A stretch of DNA of 64,000 nucleotides from Spirochaetota bacterium (GTDB lineage: Bacteria; Spirochaetota; UBA4802; JAKQUI01). Each line of letters opens with the position of its first letter. The stretch's first letter is position 1. Made by a program: the position numbers and the translations under genes. The notes beneath the pieces are model-generated. The model made no database searches and was not told where the DNA came from. It saw only the letters and a program-made list of their open reading frames with translations. Shown here piece by piece: positions 18,083-27,595 of this stretch. The DNA is taken from the NCBI GenBank assembly GCA_029562645.1, contig JAKQUI010000048.1, positions 186,001-250,000 on the forward strand, read 5' to 3'.

Positions 18083-19660
18083 TCAATTGGGAATATAGGC
18101 GTTCACGTCGATCTTGTACCGGTCGAACATGAAGTTGGTCGCCAGATCATAGCGCAACAGGGTGATATTGTACTGCACGAGCGCGTTGAGCTCGCGCTGG
18201 CGGCTGTCGATCATGGCGTCCAGCGCGTTCTTCACCACGGCATTGGTCACCCTCCCCCGCCGCATGTTCACCAGTATTTTCCGATAATACAGCTCGGCCT
18301 GCACCCGCGCCTCGCGCGCTTTCTGGTACAGCTCGTAATCGGTCTTGATACGCTCGACGCTGCTGACGACCTCGTCCTTCACCAGACGCTGGTACTTGTC
18401 GAACTGCAGTTTCGCCTGTTCGAGCTTGTAGCGAGCGTTGCGCTTGTTGGCCTTCTGCTCCGTATTGTCCAGCGGATAGCTGACCTTGAGCCGCGCCTCC
18501 CATGACGGGTATTTGTTCTTCCCGGCATCCTCATACGCATCCGATTGTTCCTTGCGCTGCCCCATCGTGTTCGCCTTGAGGATGGCCATGACCGACGGCA
18601 GGTCCTCGTTCTTGTACAACTCAAGCTCGCGACGAGCGCTGTCGAGCATGAGTTGCGCCCCCTTGTAGTCCGCCCGCTTCGAATAGGCCGTTTCGATTGA
18701 TTTTTCTACGTTAATAACGGGAAGCTTGTTCGATAACACCGCCGTTCCGCTGAGTTCCAGATTCGATTCCAGGTTGAGCGTGCGCAGCAGACGCCGCAGC
18801 GTATCCCGGTATTCCTGTTCGGCCTGGGCCACGCGGCCCTCCGACGTGGCGACGAGCGTGTTGTAGTAATTGAGATCATAGCTCTCGCCAAGCCCCAGGC
18901 GCACGTTCTGCGCGGTGATGTTTCTTACTCGTTTGGTCTCGCGAAGCTGGAGTCGCGCATTCTCGAGGCCCGAGTTTCCGACCAGGACCGACCAGTAGTC
19001 AATCACGGTCTGCACGACCAGGCCGGCCAGTTGAAAGACCAGGGCCTCCCGCTGCATCTTCGCGGTGTTCTTCAGTATTTCTTTCTGACGACGTTCGTTA
19101 TACCCGAACGAGTTTTTCAGAAGCTCCTGCTGTATCGAAACGAAGAGCACCGGCCGGTTATATTCCGGGTCCCCGAAGGTAATCTGGTTGCCCATGAGGT
19201 TAATGGGGATGTACTCGGTCTTGGAATACGTGTGCATGATCCCGGCCGACACAAACGTTCCAGACGAAAAATACTTGCTGAGCGCGGCCGAAACGTCCCA
19301 CGAGCGTTGCTCTTCGCCGGACATCATCTGCAGCGATTCGGGGAACTTCTGGTACTTGTATCCTCCCTCGAGGTCGATATTGAGCGCGTACTTGCGCAGG
19401 AACTTCTTGTACATCGTGTCGACCATGGCGGCATCGTAGGTGCCGGTGAGCGTGTCCTTATTGCGCTCAAGCACCATGTGGATGGCGCCGCCCAGCGACA
19501 CCCTGTTTCCGCCAATCATGAAGGCGGCGCTGTCCCCCATGTCCACCTTGATGAGCTCGCCGCCCCGCTCGGGCGTGAAATCTGCGTCCTGCTGCGCAGC
19601 GGCGGGCGACAGCATGCGGAACAGAAGGATCATCGAAATCACGATTTGTACACTGCGCAT
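18083..19660 (-). CDS. TolC-family outer membrane protein
   Basis: This 525-residue exported protein has a signal peptide (residues 1-22, ending AAAQQ) and the long Ala/Gln/Arg-rich helices typical of TolC-like outer-membrane channel proteins. Examples are the stretches around 210-260, 285-310 and 400-470. Such proteins form the outer-membrane exit of efflux pumps or type I secretion systems. No inner-membrane pump or adaptor gene is adjacent, so the partner is elsewhere. I chose the ATG at 19660 because AAGGAG lies six bases upstream and it starts the signal peptide. A promoter with an overlapping palindrome lies upstream, so expression is probably repressor-controlled. Confidence 0.85.
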   Translation of the reverse strand: MRSVQIVISMILLFRMLSPAAAQQDADFTPERGGELIKVDMGDSAAFMIGGNRVSLGGAIHMVLERNKDTLTGTYDAAMVDTMYKKFLRKYALNIDLEGGYKYQKFPESLQMMSGEEQRSWDVSAALSKYFSSGTFVSAGIMHTYSKTEYIPINLMGNQITFGDPEYNRPVLFVSIQQELLKNSFGYNERRQKEILKNTAKMQREALVFQLAGLVVQTVIDYWSVLVGNSGLENARLQLRETKRVRNITAQNVRLGLGESYDLNYYNTLVATSEGRVAQAEQEYRDTLRRLLRTLNLESNLELSGTAVLSNKLPVINVEKSIETAYSKRADYKGAQLMLDSARRELELYKNEDLPSVMAILKANTMGQRKEQSDAYEDAGKNKYPSWEARLKVSYPLDNTEQKANKRNARYKLEQAKLQFDKYQRLVKDEVVSSVERIKTDYELYQKAREARVQAELYYRKILVNMRRGRVTNAVVKNALDAMIDSRQRELNALVQYNITLLRYDLATNFMFDRYKIDVNAYIPN

Positions 19661-19777
19661 ACTCGTCTCCTTGTGCATACCACACATCAACAGCTGCATG
19701 TCTCAAATCGAGCGGAACGCGGGGTGCGTCTGTACGAGCGCTCACGCTGCAGGGGCGTGCTGTGTAGAGCGTTGATT

Positions 19778-19793
19778 TTAACCAAATGGTTAA
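19778..19793. promoter_or_regulatory. Operator-like palindrome TTAACCA-AA-TGGTTAA
   Basis: A perfect 7+7 inverted repeat with a 2-base centre touches the -10 box of the TolC-type gene and spans its predicted start point. Its size, symmetry and position fit the operator of a TetR-type repressor. No such regulator is encoded nearby. Confidence 0.55.
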
Positions 19794-19820
19794 TTATGGG
19801 CATGCGTCAACAACCGTCAA
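19793..19820 (-). promoter_or_regulatory. Predicted promoter of the TolC-type gene
   Basis: On the minus strand TTGACG (19815-19820) and CATAAT (19793-19798) are separated by 16 bases, about 130 bases before the ATG. The 16-base palindrome at 19778-19793 covers the expected transcription start. Confidence 0.6.
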
Positions 19821-19914
19821 CCAAAAAAGCGGGCGCACCGACGCGCGACGTGATGCGTGCGACGTGCCGCCACGCAATGCTTCAAACGCGATGATGGCCT
19901 GACGCATGCCGGGA

Positions 19915-21912
19915 TCAATCCGCAAGGCCGATCTTTTCGGGAATGTCTTCCTCGGTGAGCGTGCAGAGGATCTCATCGGTCAGCGGCGTTATTCCCGCGA
20001 TGCGGTTCGCCTGGCGCTCGACGATTTTCTCGAATATGTTCCTGACCAACCGGCCGTTCCCAAACGATCGATCGCGCTTTTCGTAGAGCGCCTCGAGCTG
20101 TGCGGCGAGTTTTTTCCGAGCCGTATCGGTCACCGTGAACCGGACGTTCGTACAGGAGATATCGAAGATCTTCATGAGGTCGTCCGGCTTGTAATGATCA
20201 AAATAGAAATAGCGACTGAAGCGCGATTTGAGCCCGGGATTGGACTCTATGAATCGCTTCATCTCGTCGGTGTAACCGGCGACGATGACCACCAGCCGAT
20301 CGCGATAATCCTCCATGCGCTTGAGGATCGCGTCGATCGCCTCGGCGCCGAAATCCTTGCCGCCGTCCTCCGGCACCAGCGAATACGCCTCGTCGATGAA
20401 CAAAACGCCATCAAGCGCCTTCTGCACCACCTCGTCGACCTTGATGGCCGTTTGCCCCACGTATCCGGCCACCAGCCCGGCGCGGTCGGTCTCTACGAGG
20501 TGCCCTTTTTTCAGAAGACCGATGGCGCGATACACCCGACTCAACAGGCGTGCGATGGTGGTCTTCCCGGTTCCGGGCGGGCCGTAGAATACCGCATGGA
20601 GCGACAGCGGCGTTACCGGCAGCTTGCGCTGTTCGCGCTCTTTCTGGACCTTGATGAGGTTGATGAAGGTTTTAATCTCCTCCTTGATGTTTTCCATGCC
20701 CACCAATTTGTTGATTTTCTCCATCACCTCATCGATCGTTTCCTCCTTTTCGGGCGCGGTCACGGTCACTCCCGGAAGGGCCTTGCCGTCTGCCGATGAC
20801 ACCGCCGGCCGGCGGTTGATGAGCGCGTGGATCTGCTTGAGCCGCTCTTCGTCCTCTGCGCTCAACACCCCATCGGCCTTCATGACGCACTGGGCATAGG
20901 CATAGAGCGCGGCGCCCGCGCGCTCCGCGTTTGTCGTGCCCTTCTCGCGATCATAGGCGTCGAGCAGCGCCAGGGACGCGAGTGAATCGTTCTCGAGCGA
21001 TATGCGTGATTTTTCCACCAGAGACGTAATTCCGCCCCAAAACTCACGGAGCTTGTCCCGAAAATGCAATGGAAAGGAGTCGTATGCGTATATTTGCCTC
21101 GTCTTCTCGGCGACCGCTTCCGCCGATTCCTGCGAGAACGGAAGCAACACCAGGGACATGAAGAGCTTCTCCGGATCGCCGATTGTCTTCGCGGACACGA
21201 TACCCAGCGACGAGAGCACCATGAGATCGTTGAGAATGGCGCTGCGGATCTCCGCGCCGTTTTCGAGGGCGAGGAACCCTCCCAGCGTATCGCAAATCTT
21301 CTTCGCCTCCGCGAAAAGAAAGTTCAGATTGGAGACGTCTTCGATGATATCGCCGCCGGTCGCGCCGGTCCCCGGCGCGAGGTCGTCGACCGCGCTGCGC
21401 AGCTTGTCGATGAATCCGGGCAGAGCGCGGCTCACGAAAATGTCGGTGAGCCGGTCCACGGCGTCGGTCGAACGATCGCTCCGCTTCACCGGCATGGTGC
21501 TGGCGCTCGCCGATACCGCCTCGAGGAACCGGTTGACCGTCGATTCACGCGAGAAGCTTTTAAAAACCATCGTGTTCGCCGCATGCGTTTTGATGGCGAT
21601 CTTCATGGCGGCATAGCCCTTCTCGGTCTCGATGGCGGCGATGTCCGAAAAGCGGACCTCGCGCACGAGCGGCTTCGAACGCTCACTGGTGAAAAACACG
21701 ATCCGCCGGTCGGTCGTGCAGAGGATGCCGGGAAGCTCCTTTCCGGCGTCGAGAGTATCCTCCCCGGCGTAGAACCCCTCGAGAAGATCGTCGATCCGCT
21801 CATCGTCCGCGATGGTCCGCGCGAGCTCCTTCAGGAGGTTTTTTTTGTACGATACCGTCGCCCAGTTGGCGATCGCGGCGAGCTGGTTCTCGAGCGCAGA
21901 GACGGGTGCCAT
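19915..21912 (-). CDS. PH-like / TerB-like / AAA+ ATPase (SpoVK-CbbX type)
   Basis: This 665-residue soluble protein has three visible parts. Residues about 60-125 look like a bacterial PH domain (PGILCTTDRRIVFFTSE and following beta strands). Residues about 340-375 (AQCVMKADGVLSAEDEERL) resemble a TerB-type helical domain. Residues about 405-660 are a AAA+ module of the CbbX/SpoVK family: Walker A GPPGTGKTT at 444, Walker B LFIDEAY at 504, and arginine-finger region GLKSRFSRYF near 563. AAA+ proteins of this family remodel protein complexes; the target is unknown. It follows the 899-residue exported protein by 27 bases on the same strand, suggesting a two-gene unit. Confidence 0.85.
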   Translation of the reverse strand: MAPVSALENQLAAIANWATVSYKKNLLKELARTIADDERIDDLLEGFYAGEDTLDAGKELPGILCTTDRRIVFFTSERSKPLVREVRFSDIAAIETEKGYAAMKIAIKTHAANTMVFKSFSRESTVNRFLEAVSASASTMPVKRSDRSTDAVDRLTDIFVSRALPGFIDKLRSAVDDLAPGTGATGGDIIEDVSNLNFLFAEAKKICDTLGGFLALENGAEIRSAILNDLMVLSSLGIVSAKTIGDPEKLFMSLVLLPFSQESAEAVAEKTRQIYAYDSFPLHFRDKLREFWGGITSLVEKSRISLENDSLASLALLDAYDREKGTTNAERAGAALYAYAQCVMKADGVLSAEDEERLKQIHALINRRPAVSSADGKALPGVTVTAPEKEETIDEVMEKINKLVGMENIKEEIKTFINLIKVQKEREQRKLPVTPLSLHAVFYGPPGTGKTTIARLLSRVYRAIGLLKKGHLVETDRAGLVAGYVGQTAIKVDEVVQKALDGVLFIDEAYSLVPEDGGKDFGAEAIDAILKRMEDYRDRLVVIVAGYTDEMKRFIESNPGLKSRFSRYFYFDHYKPDDLMKIFDISCTNVRFTVTDTARKKLAAQLEALYEKRDRSFGNGRLVRNIFEKIVERQANRIAGITPLTDEILCTLTEEDIPEKIGLAD

Positions 21913-21939
21913 ATCAACTCCTCCGATGCATTTCGCGTA

Positions 21940-24639
21940 TCAATCGAGCGGATCTCGAATCAGTATGTTCGTGTCGATCCCCTCCGGGGTGAACCCGAGC
22001 GTCATCAGGATGAATCTGACAGACTGGAACACCTTCATCATCTCCGTTTCCGTAGAGAAAAGTCGGTACAATTCGTCAGAATCATCAACGATGTTCGTCC
22101 TATGGATCGAACACGCAACCGCACTCCGCGGATCTCCGGACTTCGCCAGGGAATACGTGCCCTTGAGCGGACAGGCGATCATTCGACCGGGCAGGTAGCG
22201 GCCCAGATCGTCCATGACGGTATCAGCGGAAACGCCATCGACAATTGAATGCAATTGCACCGCAGCTGAGACGAGTTGCATCGTGCCCATGCAATTGTTC
22301 GCATAGACGCCGTGGGTCGCAAGATTCAGGAAATATCGAAGGGCGTCAAGGTTTGCGGGATGGAACCCCACCTCGAAGTTCCCCGTACGGTTCCTCGGAA
22401 TATCGAATTGCCCCCTGAGGGTGGAGGAAAAAAATGCGTCCTTCTCGGCCATGAACCGCTCGAGCACGGTCGTGATGCTTTCGCCCTTCCCGTCCGATTT
22501 GCGCCGGAGCGATCCGCCCGTGATCCATACGCCGTCCTTTCTGAGCAGCACAATCAAACGATAGCCGAAGGTGTCGAACGAGATCGTATCGCCTTTGAGC
22601 GTTGAATCATAGGTCCAGGCGAGCCTCCGGTCCTGCGGACCGCGCCGCTGCAACTCCGCCAGAATGACGGGCAATACGATCTTCGCGACGTCCGGGTTCG
22701 CCAGTTTCATTCGAACCACCACATGCCGGAACAGAATGCGCTCAAAATCGCGCATGTTGAAACGAAGCACGTCCCGACGTAACTGCTCGGGAATGTCCCG
22801 TTCAATGAAGAAAAAATCCAACTCGTTGCCGAACGCCTCCAGGGGGTCGACATCGAGCCCTGGGTTCTTCTTCCCAAACTCCTGGCGAAACCTGAGCATG
22901 CCGGCGCGCACGCGCTCATCGTCCACATGCGATAGGTCTTTCCGGTACCCGTCGAAAAAGCGCAGCTTGCACGCCGCGTGAAACACGACCTTTTTCCCGG
23001 CGATTGAAACGGCCTCGAGCTGAACCGGCGCGCCGCCCATGATCGTTTGCAGCAAGCGGTATTCGCTATTTTCAACCAGGGGCAGGATGACCGTCCGCAC
23101 CGAGATGTTTTTTCCGAAATCGACCCGAATGCCGATGGGATCGACGTACTTCCGCCAATAATTATGGTAATTATCAACAAATTGACGATAACGCTGCGCC
23201 TCTCCTTCAGTAACCATTTCGACCGGGTTCGCCGAGAGCGGCAACAATCCCCCGAGCGATCCGTGCTTGCTGCAGCGAGGGACCCCGTCGCGCATATCAT
23301 ACGTCCCGCCCTCGGGACACACGAGTTCGGGAAGATAGTACTTCGCTCCAGAGAGATCGGCAAACACCGGCGCCGCACGTCGCTCGATTGCATACAGGTT
23401 GCGGGCGAAGCCGATCATCCGCAGGTTGGCCTCGCAATTGACCCGCCGCAATTCGCCGATCTTGAACCGTGCGCTGATGATCTTCGATACGAAATCATCC
23501 CCGATGTACACGAACGCATCGCCCGCTCCCCGATGGACGGAAAGCAGGTAGCGATAATCCAGGTTGTCGGAGATCGAACGGACCTTCCCCTGAATCGTGT
23601 CGATGATACGACGCGCCATCCAGGCCGAGCTCGCGATGATCCAATAGTCGCCGTGCTCGACGGTATGCGCCCGGAGCTCTCCGTTGGGACTGGTGAGCGT
23701 ATGGATGGTGAATCCGTTATAACTGATCGATCCTTCCGCCGCGCCCGAAACCTGTTTCTTGAAGCTCTCGCGATACTTCCCGATCCGCTCCTTGAACAGA
23801 AATTTATTACCCAGCTTGAAGAGCACGGCCATATCGGCCCCCTCGACAAGATAGGGGTCTTCGACCATCACGCTCATCTCGTCAATCGCGACGCCGTAGA
23901 ATTTCCTCACCAGCGGTCCCGGCGTTTTAAGGCCAAACTGGGCGAGAAGTTTCTTTTCGAAATCATCGCCATGCCCGACGTTCGCGACGAAAAAGGGAGC
24001 CTGCTGCTTGAAAAGCTTCGCCAGGTCGCTCAATCTGATCGCGTGCTTGATGCTCGCACAGCGCACCGCGATCGCGTCGTGCGGAATCATGGAGGCGCTC
24101 TCCGGGACCGAAACGGTCTTTTCGCCCAGGAGCGCCTTGAAATCATGGGGTTTCAGCTGCGGGGCCGGCAGCGTACCCACGCTCACCGTCTTGTCCCGCC
24201 GATATTCCTCCCGGGAGAGGTCGCGCCCGGCCATGAGCTGGAGACTCTGCTCGATCGCCAGCGATCCGCTGGTGAGCTCGAAGAGCTCGGCGAGCGAGGT
24301 TCTGCGCTCACGAGTCCACGCCGATTGCTTAATCAATTCTGCGCTTCCGCCACGTCGCCGCAGATGCACCGCAGCGCGATAGCCCAGCTCGGGATCGGCC
24401 AAAACGATGGTGGACAGTTTATTCGCGAGTTCCTCCGCCGCCGTGTTCTCGCGAACCGGCGTTTCAGCCTTGAGGGGAGCGCGTTTTTCATGAGATGTGG
24501 TTTCCGATGCGCGCTTCTTCTGCGCTTCTTTCGTACGGCCCTGCGTTCCTTTTCCGCGTTTCGTCTTTTGCGCCGGCCCGTCCGTCACCATGGCAATCGC
24601 CATGACTCCACAGAGTACAATCGTCAACAGGCGTTTCAT
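21940..24639 (-). CDS. Large exported protein of unknown function
   Basis: This 899-residue protein starts with a signal peptide (about 1-24) and a Lys/Arg-rich linker (25-65). The next 300 residues (DAIAVRCAS..., GADMAVLFKLG, DYWIIASSAW) are loosely like DUF3352-type proteins. Near the middle is a motif, CPEGGTY then CSKHG, that is often found in pilin-like secreted proteins; a degenerate second copy (CPLKGTY then CSIH) lies near the C-terminus. No enzyme signature is visible. It is transcribed just ahead of the AAA+ protein. The family could not be named with confidence. Confidence 0.8.
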   Translation of the reverse strand: MKRLLTIVLCGVMAIAMVTDGPAQKTKRGKGTQGRTKEAQKKRASETTSHEKRAPLKAETPVRENTAAEELANKLSTIVLADPELGYRAAVHLRRRGGSAELIKQSAWTRERRTSLAELFELTSGSLAIEQSLQLMAGRDLSREEYRRDKTVSVGTLPAPQLKPHDFKALLGEKTVSVPESASMIPHDAIAVRCASIKHAIRLSDLAKLFKQQAPFFVANVGHGDDFEKKLLAQFGLKTPGPLVRKFYGVAIDEMSVMVEDPYLVEGADMAVLFKLGNKFLFKERIGKYRESFKKQVSGAAEGSISYNGFTIHTLTSPNGELRAHTVEHGDYWIIASSAWMARRIIDTIQGKVRSISDNLDYRYLLSVHRGAGDAFVYIGDDFVSKIISARFKIGELRRVNCEANLRMIGFARNLYAIERRAAPVFADLSGAKYYLPELVCPEGGTYDMRDGVPRCSKHGSLGGLLPLSANPVEMVTEGEAQRYRQFVDNYHNYWRKYVDPIGIRVDFGKNISVRTVILPLVENSEYRLLQTIMGGAPVQLEAVSIAGKKVVFHAACKLRFFDGYRKDLSHVDDERVRAGMLRFRQEFGKKNPGLDVDPLEAFGNELDFFFIERDIPEQLRRDVLRFNMRDFERILFRHVVVRMKLANPDVAKIVLPVILAELQRRGPQDRRLAWTYDSTLKGDTISFDTFGYRLIVLLRKDGVWITGGSLRRKSDGKGESITTVLERFMAEKDAFFSSTLRGQFDIPRNRTGNFEVGFHPANLDALRYFLNLATHGVYANNCMGTMQLVSAAVQLHSIVDGVSADTVMDDLGRYLPGRMIACPLKGTYSLAKSGDPRSAVACSIHRTNIVDDSDELYRLFSTETEMMKVFQSVRFILMTLGFTPEGIDTNILIRDPLD

Positions 24640-24654
24640 TGGGCTCCTCCCGCA

Positions 24655-25701
24655 TCAAGTAGTATGCAGCTGTTTGTCTGGCGCATATGCGGTGGACCGA
24701 AACCGCACCCGCCCGTTCACGGCAAAGCGTTCAATAGCGCCTTCGGTCACCAGGTAATCGAGCGTCAGCATCACCCAGCCCTCGGCCAGGAATCGTTTCG
24801 CAAGCGATTTCCTCCGGTAGAAGGCGTCGATGATACCGGTAAAGCCGATTCCTTCGGCGCCCGATCGATCGACGGCGCGCTGGACATCGGCAATACGCTT
24901 TGTGCGCCATTTGACGATCTCGTCGATCCGCCGCTGCGGATTCCGCACCGGACTGCCGTGGGCGCTCAGGATCACATCGAGCCGCGGTAAGGCGCGATAC
25001 CGCTCGAGCGTCGCGAAATACGCGGCAAGGTCCGATTTCGGCGGCCCGAGCCAGGTGATGATCCTCCTGAGCACGTTGTCGCCCGCGAGAAGGACGCCGC
25101 GCGATTCGCTGTACAGCGCGATGTGGTCGGCGCTGTGTCCCGGCGACGGAACGATCGTCCACTGCTCTCCGTTTACGGTGAGCGACCCGGAATCGGGCAC
25201 GATCTCGTCGGGATTGGAAATGAACGCGGTCCCGAACACGAGCTCGTACAGGAACGATATGAGCGGATTTACCAGCGCGTCAATCAGCTTTTGGCGCATG
25301 GGCCGTTTTTCTCGGTAATAGCGCGATGCGCTGAATCGATATGAACGCCGATAGGCCGACCGGCTCGAAATAATTCCGGCCATGGTTTCGGTGAGGAGCA
25401 CCCGTGCGCCCGTACTGCGTCTGATCTTTTTCAGACCCGCGAAATGATCAGGATGCGCATGGCTCGGGAGGACGCGCGTCAGTACGCAGGGCTCCCCGCG
25501 ACCGGTACAGCGTGAAACGACGCGCTCGATACCCCGCGTCACCATTCGCACCGACGATCGGTTCCCATAGCCGGCATCGAAGAGCAGCCCGTCCGGCCCC
25601 GCGATGAAGTAGAGATTTACCGCGGGACGCACAACGCCCCAGCGCCCCTTTTGGGTGATGATGAAAATTCCGGGAAGAATCTCTTTCTCGAGGGTATCCA
25701 T
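24655..25701 (-). CDS. Metallo-beta-lactamase fold hydrolase
   Basis: This protein of about 348 residues has the MBL-fold metal-binding signature SHAHPDHFAG, a second-site His in SPGHSADH, Asp in LLAGDNVL and the late His in ILSAHGSPV. The C-terminal 90 residues are helical and basic. Family members include glyoxalase II-like thioester hydrolases, lactonases and nucleases; the specific reaction is unknown. I use the ATG at 25701; a GTG at 25731 is also in frame but sits directly on the T-run of the tRNA terminator and has no ribosome-binding site. Confidence 0.8.
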   Translation of the reverse strand: MDTLEKEILPGIFIITQKGRWGVVRPAVNLYFIAGPDGLLFDAGYGNRSSVRMVTRGIERVVSRCTGRGEPCVLTRVLPSHAHPDHFAGLKKIRRSTGARVLLTETMAGIISSRSAYRRSYRFSASRYYREKRPMRQKLIDALVNPLISFLYELVFGTAFISNPDEIVPDSGSLTVNGEQWTIVPSPGHSADHIALYSESRGVLLAGDNVLRRIITWLGPPKSDLAAYFATLERYRALPRLDVILSAHGSPVRNPQRRIDEIVKWRTKRIADVQRAVDRSGAEGIGFTGIIDAFYRRKSLAKRFLAEGWVMLTLDYLVTEGAIERFAVNGRVRFRSTAYAPDKQLHTT

Positions 25702-25738
25702 ACGGCGCGGCGTTACCTGATAAACGGGCACACAATAA

Positions 25739-25766
25739 AACGCCCTCCACGAGCGTGGAAGGCGTT
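25739..25766 (-). terminator. Terminator downstream of tRNA-Ala
   Basis: On the minus strand AACGCCTTCCAC pairs with GTGGAGGGCGTT around a 4-base loop and is followed by TTATT. It lies ten bases after the tRNA 3' end and fits a Rho-independent terminator. Confidence 0.8.
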
Positions 25767-25775
25767 TGCGTGAAG

Positions 25776-25848
<73 letters not shown>

Positions 25849-25860
25849 GTCTGGAGTAAC

Positions 25861-25889
25861 GACATCGCCGAGGGGGCGTGTATTGTCAA
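25861..25889 (-). promoter_or_regulatory. Possible promoter of tRNA-Ala
   Basis: On the minus strand TTGACA (25884-25889) is followed after 17 bases by GATGTC (25861-25866). This would start transcription a few bases before the tRNA. The -35 is perfect and the -10 is poor. Confidence 0.45.
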
Positions 25890-25917
25890 TCGATATATTC
25901 CGCCGTATGCCACTTTT

Positions 25918-26619
25918 TTACTCGCGACCTGGCACGGCGGCCGTTTCGAGCAATTGAACAAACGAATCGACGTCGGGATAGCGATCGATCACCGTACATC
26001 GCTCTTCGCGCCGGAATATCGATCGGGGGTCAGAGCCCACTCCGATAAAGCCGATCCCGAGGCGGGAGGCGACCTCCACGTCCCAGCGACCGTCGCCAAT
26101 ACTGACGATCGCATCGAAGGCCCTGACCCCGGCCCGCGAGCGCGCAGTCTCGATGCACCGCCCCACGAGACGGTCCCGCATCCCCTCGTCGGTGCTCGTC
26201 ACCATCGTGATGCCGGAATGGTCGATGCGGCCCGCGCGCAACTTGAATTCGGCCGACTCGAGCCAGCACCCGGTCGCGATCGCGACAACCCATCCGTCTC
26301 GTGACCGCATCCCCGCAATAATGTCGCGCGCCCCGGGGATCTCGGCGAATCGAGCGGGATCAACCGTAACGGCCACGCTGAAAAGCTCGATCAACCGTTC
26401 GATATGCTTCGCGCGTTCCTCGTCGGTGGGCGGTCGCCCGAGATTTCGCTGGACCACGTCATCAAAGATAGCTCGATCGGTCGCGCTCGTGTATTCGCTC
26501 CAATCGTCGCTCATCCCGGCGATCCCGAAGACGTCGGTAATCGAACGAACGTAGCACTCGGCATCGACGTCCGTGGAGTTCAGCAGCGTCCCGTCGATAT
26601 CGAAAATCACGAGCTTCAT
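25918..26619 (-). CDS. HAD-superfamily phosphatase
   Basis: This 233-residue protein has the haloacid dehalogenase fold. Motif I is VIFDIDGTLLNST (nucleophile and acid/base Asp). Motif II Thr is in AIATGCW and motif IV is in VSIGDGRWDVEVA. A helical cap of the beta-phosphoglucomutase/Gph type occupies about residues 15-85. The likely reaction is hydrolysis of a small phosphate ester; the substrate cannot be read. It is the last gene after the importer genes, 63 bases after livH, so it may be co-transcribed. Confidence 0.87.
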   Translation of the reverse strand: MKLVIFDIDGTLLNSTDVDAECYVRSITDVFGIAGMSDDWSEYTSATDRAIFDDVVQRNLGRPPTDEERAKHIERLIELFSVAVTVDPARFAEIPGARDIIAGMRSRDGWVVAIATGCWLESAEFKLRAGRIDHSGITMVTSTDEGMRDRLVGRCIETARSRAGVRAFDAIVSIGDGRWDVEVASRLGIGFIGVGSDPRSIFRREERCTVIDRYPDVDSFVQLLETAAVPGRE

Positions 26620-26682
26620 GGTTTTACAGCGCCGAAGGCGTCGCGAGAAAGGTCGTTCGTTGTACGGACGTCGGAAATTGGC

Positions 26683-27579
26683 TTACACCTTCCGCACATA
26701 GTGGCGCCCGAAGAGGCCCCCCGGGCGAAACCAGAGAATGATAACGATGATGAGAAAGGCGACCACCGTCTCGAATTCCGAAGAGATATAGAACCCGAAG
26801 AACTTCTCGATCACCCCCAGTATGATTCCGCCGCCAATCGATCCGACAAGCGTGTTCATCCCGCCCAGCACGGCGGCGGCGAAGCCCTTGAGGAGCGGCG
26901 CGAGCATGATGTTCGCGTCGAGCGAGGTATTGGTGCCGGGCACCAGCAGCATGCCCGCGATCGCGCCCACCACCGCGCTCATGGCCCAGGTGAGCGACAT
27001 GATGCGCTTCGTACGGATGCCGTTGATGCGCGCCGCGGTCGCATTCTGCTGGGTCGCCTTCATGGCGATGCCCACCCGGGTGTACTTGAAAAACAGGAAT
27101 ATCAGCCCGATGAGCGAAACCGCGACAATCACGATGATGAGCTTGATCTGGCTGATGCTCACGCCCCCCAGGTGAATCATCGTGGAGCCCGAAACCGGCA
27201 GCGGCGCGAAGCTCGATGGAAACAGCTTCTGCTCCGATCCCCATTTCCAGCCGGCGATGCCGTACAGGATGCGCTCAAAACCGAGGGTGATAAGGATGAA
27301 GCCGAGGATGCCCACCTCCTTCTCGCGTCGCAGGAAAACGAACTCGAACACGACGCCCACCACGGCCGCAAAAACCAGGGCTCCCAGGAACGCGTACGGA
27401 AAGGCGAACCCCGCATTTTCCATGAGATAATACGCGAAAAACGTCGAGAGCATGGCCATCTCGCCCTGCGCGAAATTGGGCACCTCGGAGGTCTTGTAGA
27501 TGATGACCATCGAAAGCGCGATGAGGGCGTAGAGGCTCCCGATCGCCAGGCCGTCAATAAGGGGCTGCAGAATCATCAT
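26683..27579 (-). CDS. livH: Branched-chain-type ABC importer permease, LivH-like
   Basis: This 298-residue inner-membrane protein has about eight hydrophobic segments and the LivH family start LIDGLAIGSLYALIALS and VPNFAQGEMAM. The segment RIMSLTWAMSAVVGAIAGMLL is the EAA-like coupling region that contacts the ATPases. It pairs with LivM to form the channel. It begins 16 bases after the livM stop. The cargo may not be an amino acid, given the acyl-CoA ligase in the same gene set. Confidence 0.92.
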   Translation of the reverse strand: MMILQPLIDGLAIGSLYALIALSMVIIYKTSEVPNFAQGEMAMLSTFFAYYLMENAGFAFPYAFLGALVFAAVVGVVFEFVFLRREKEVGILGFILITLGFERILYGIAGWKWGSEQKLFPSSFAPLPVSGSTMIHLGGVSISQIKLIIVIVAVSLIGLIFLFFKYTRVGIAMKATQQNATAARINGIRTKRIMSLTWAMSAVVGAIAGMLLVPGTNTSLDANIMLAPLLKGFAAAVLGGMNTLVGSIGGGIILGVIEKFFGFYISSEFETVVAFLIIVIILWFRPGGLFGRHYVRKV

Positions 27580-27595
27580 ACGGTTTTCCCCGATC

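Noticed and set aside
25737-25770. An attachment site at the tRNA-Ala gene
   Set aside because: The hairpin next to the tRNA is its terminator; no integrase, direct repeat of the tRNA end or foreign island is seen beside it.
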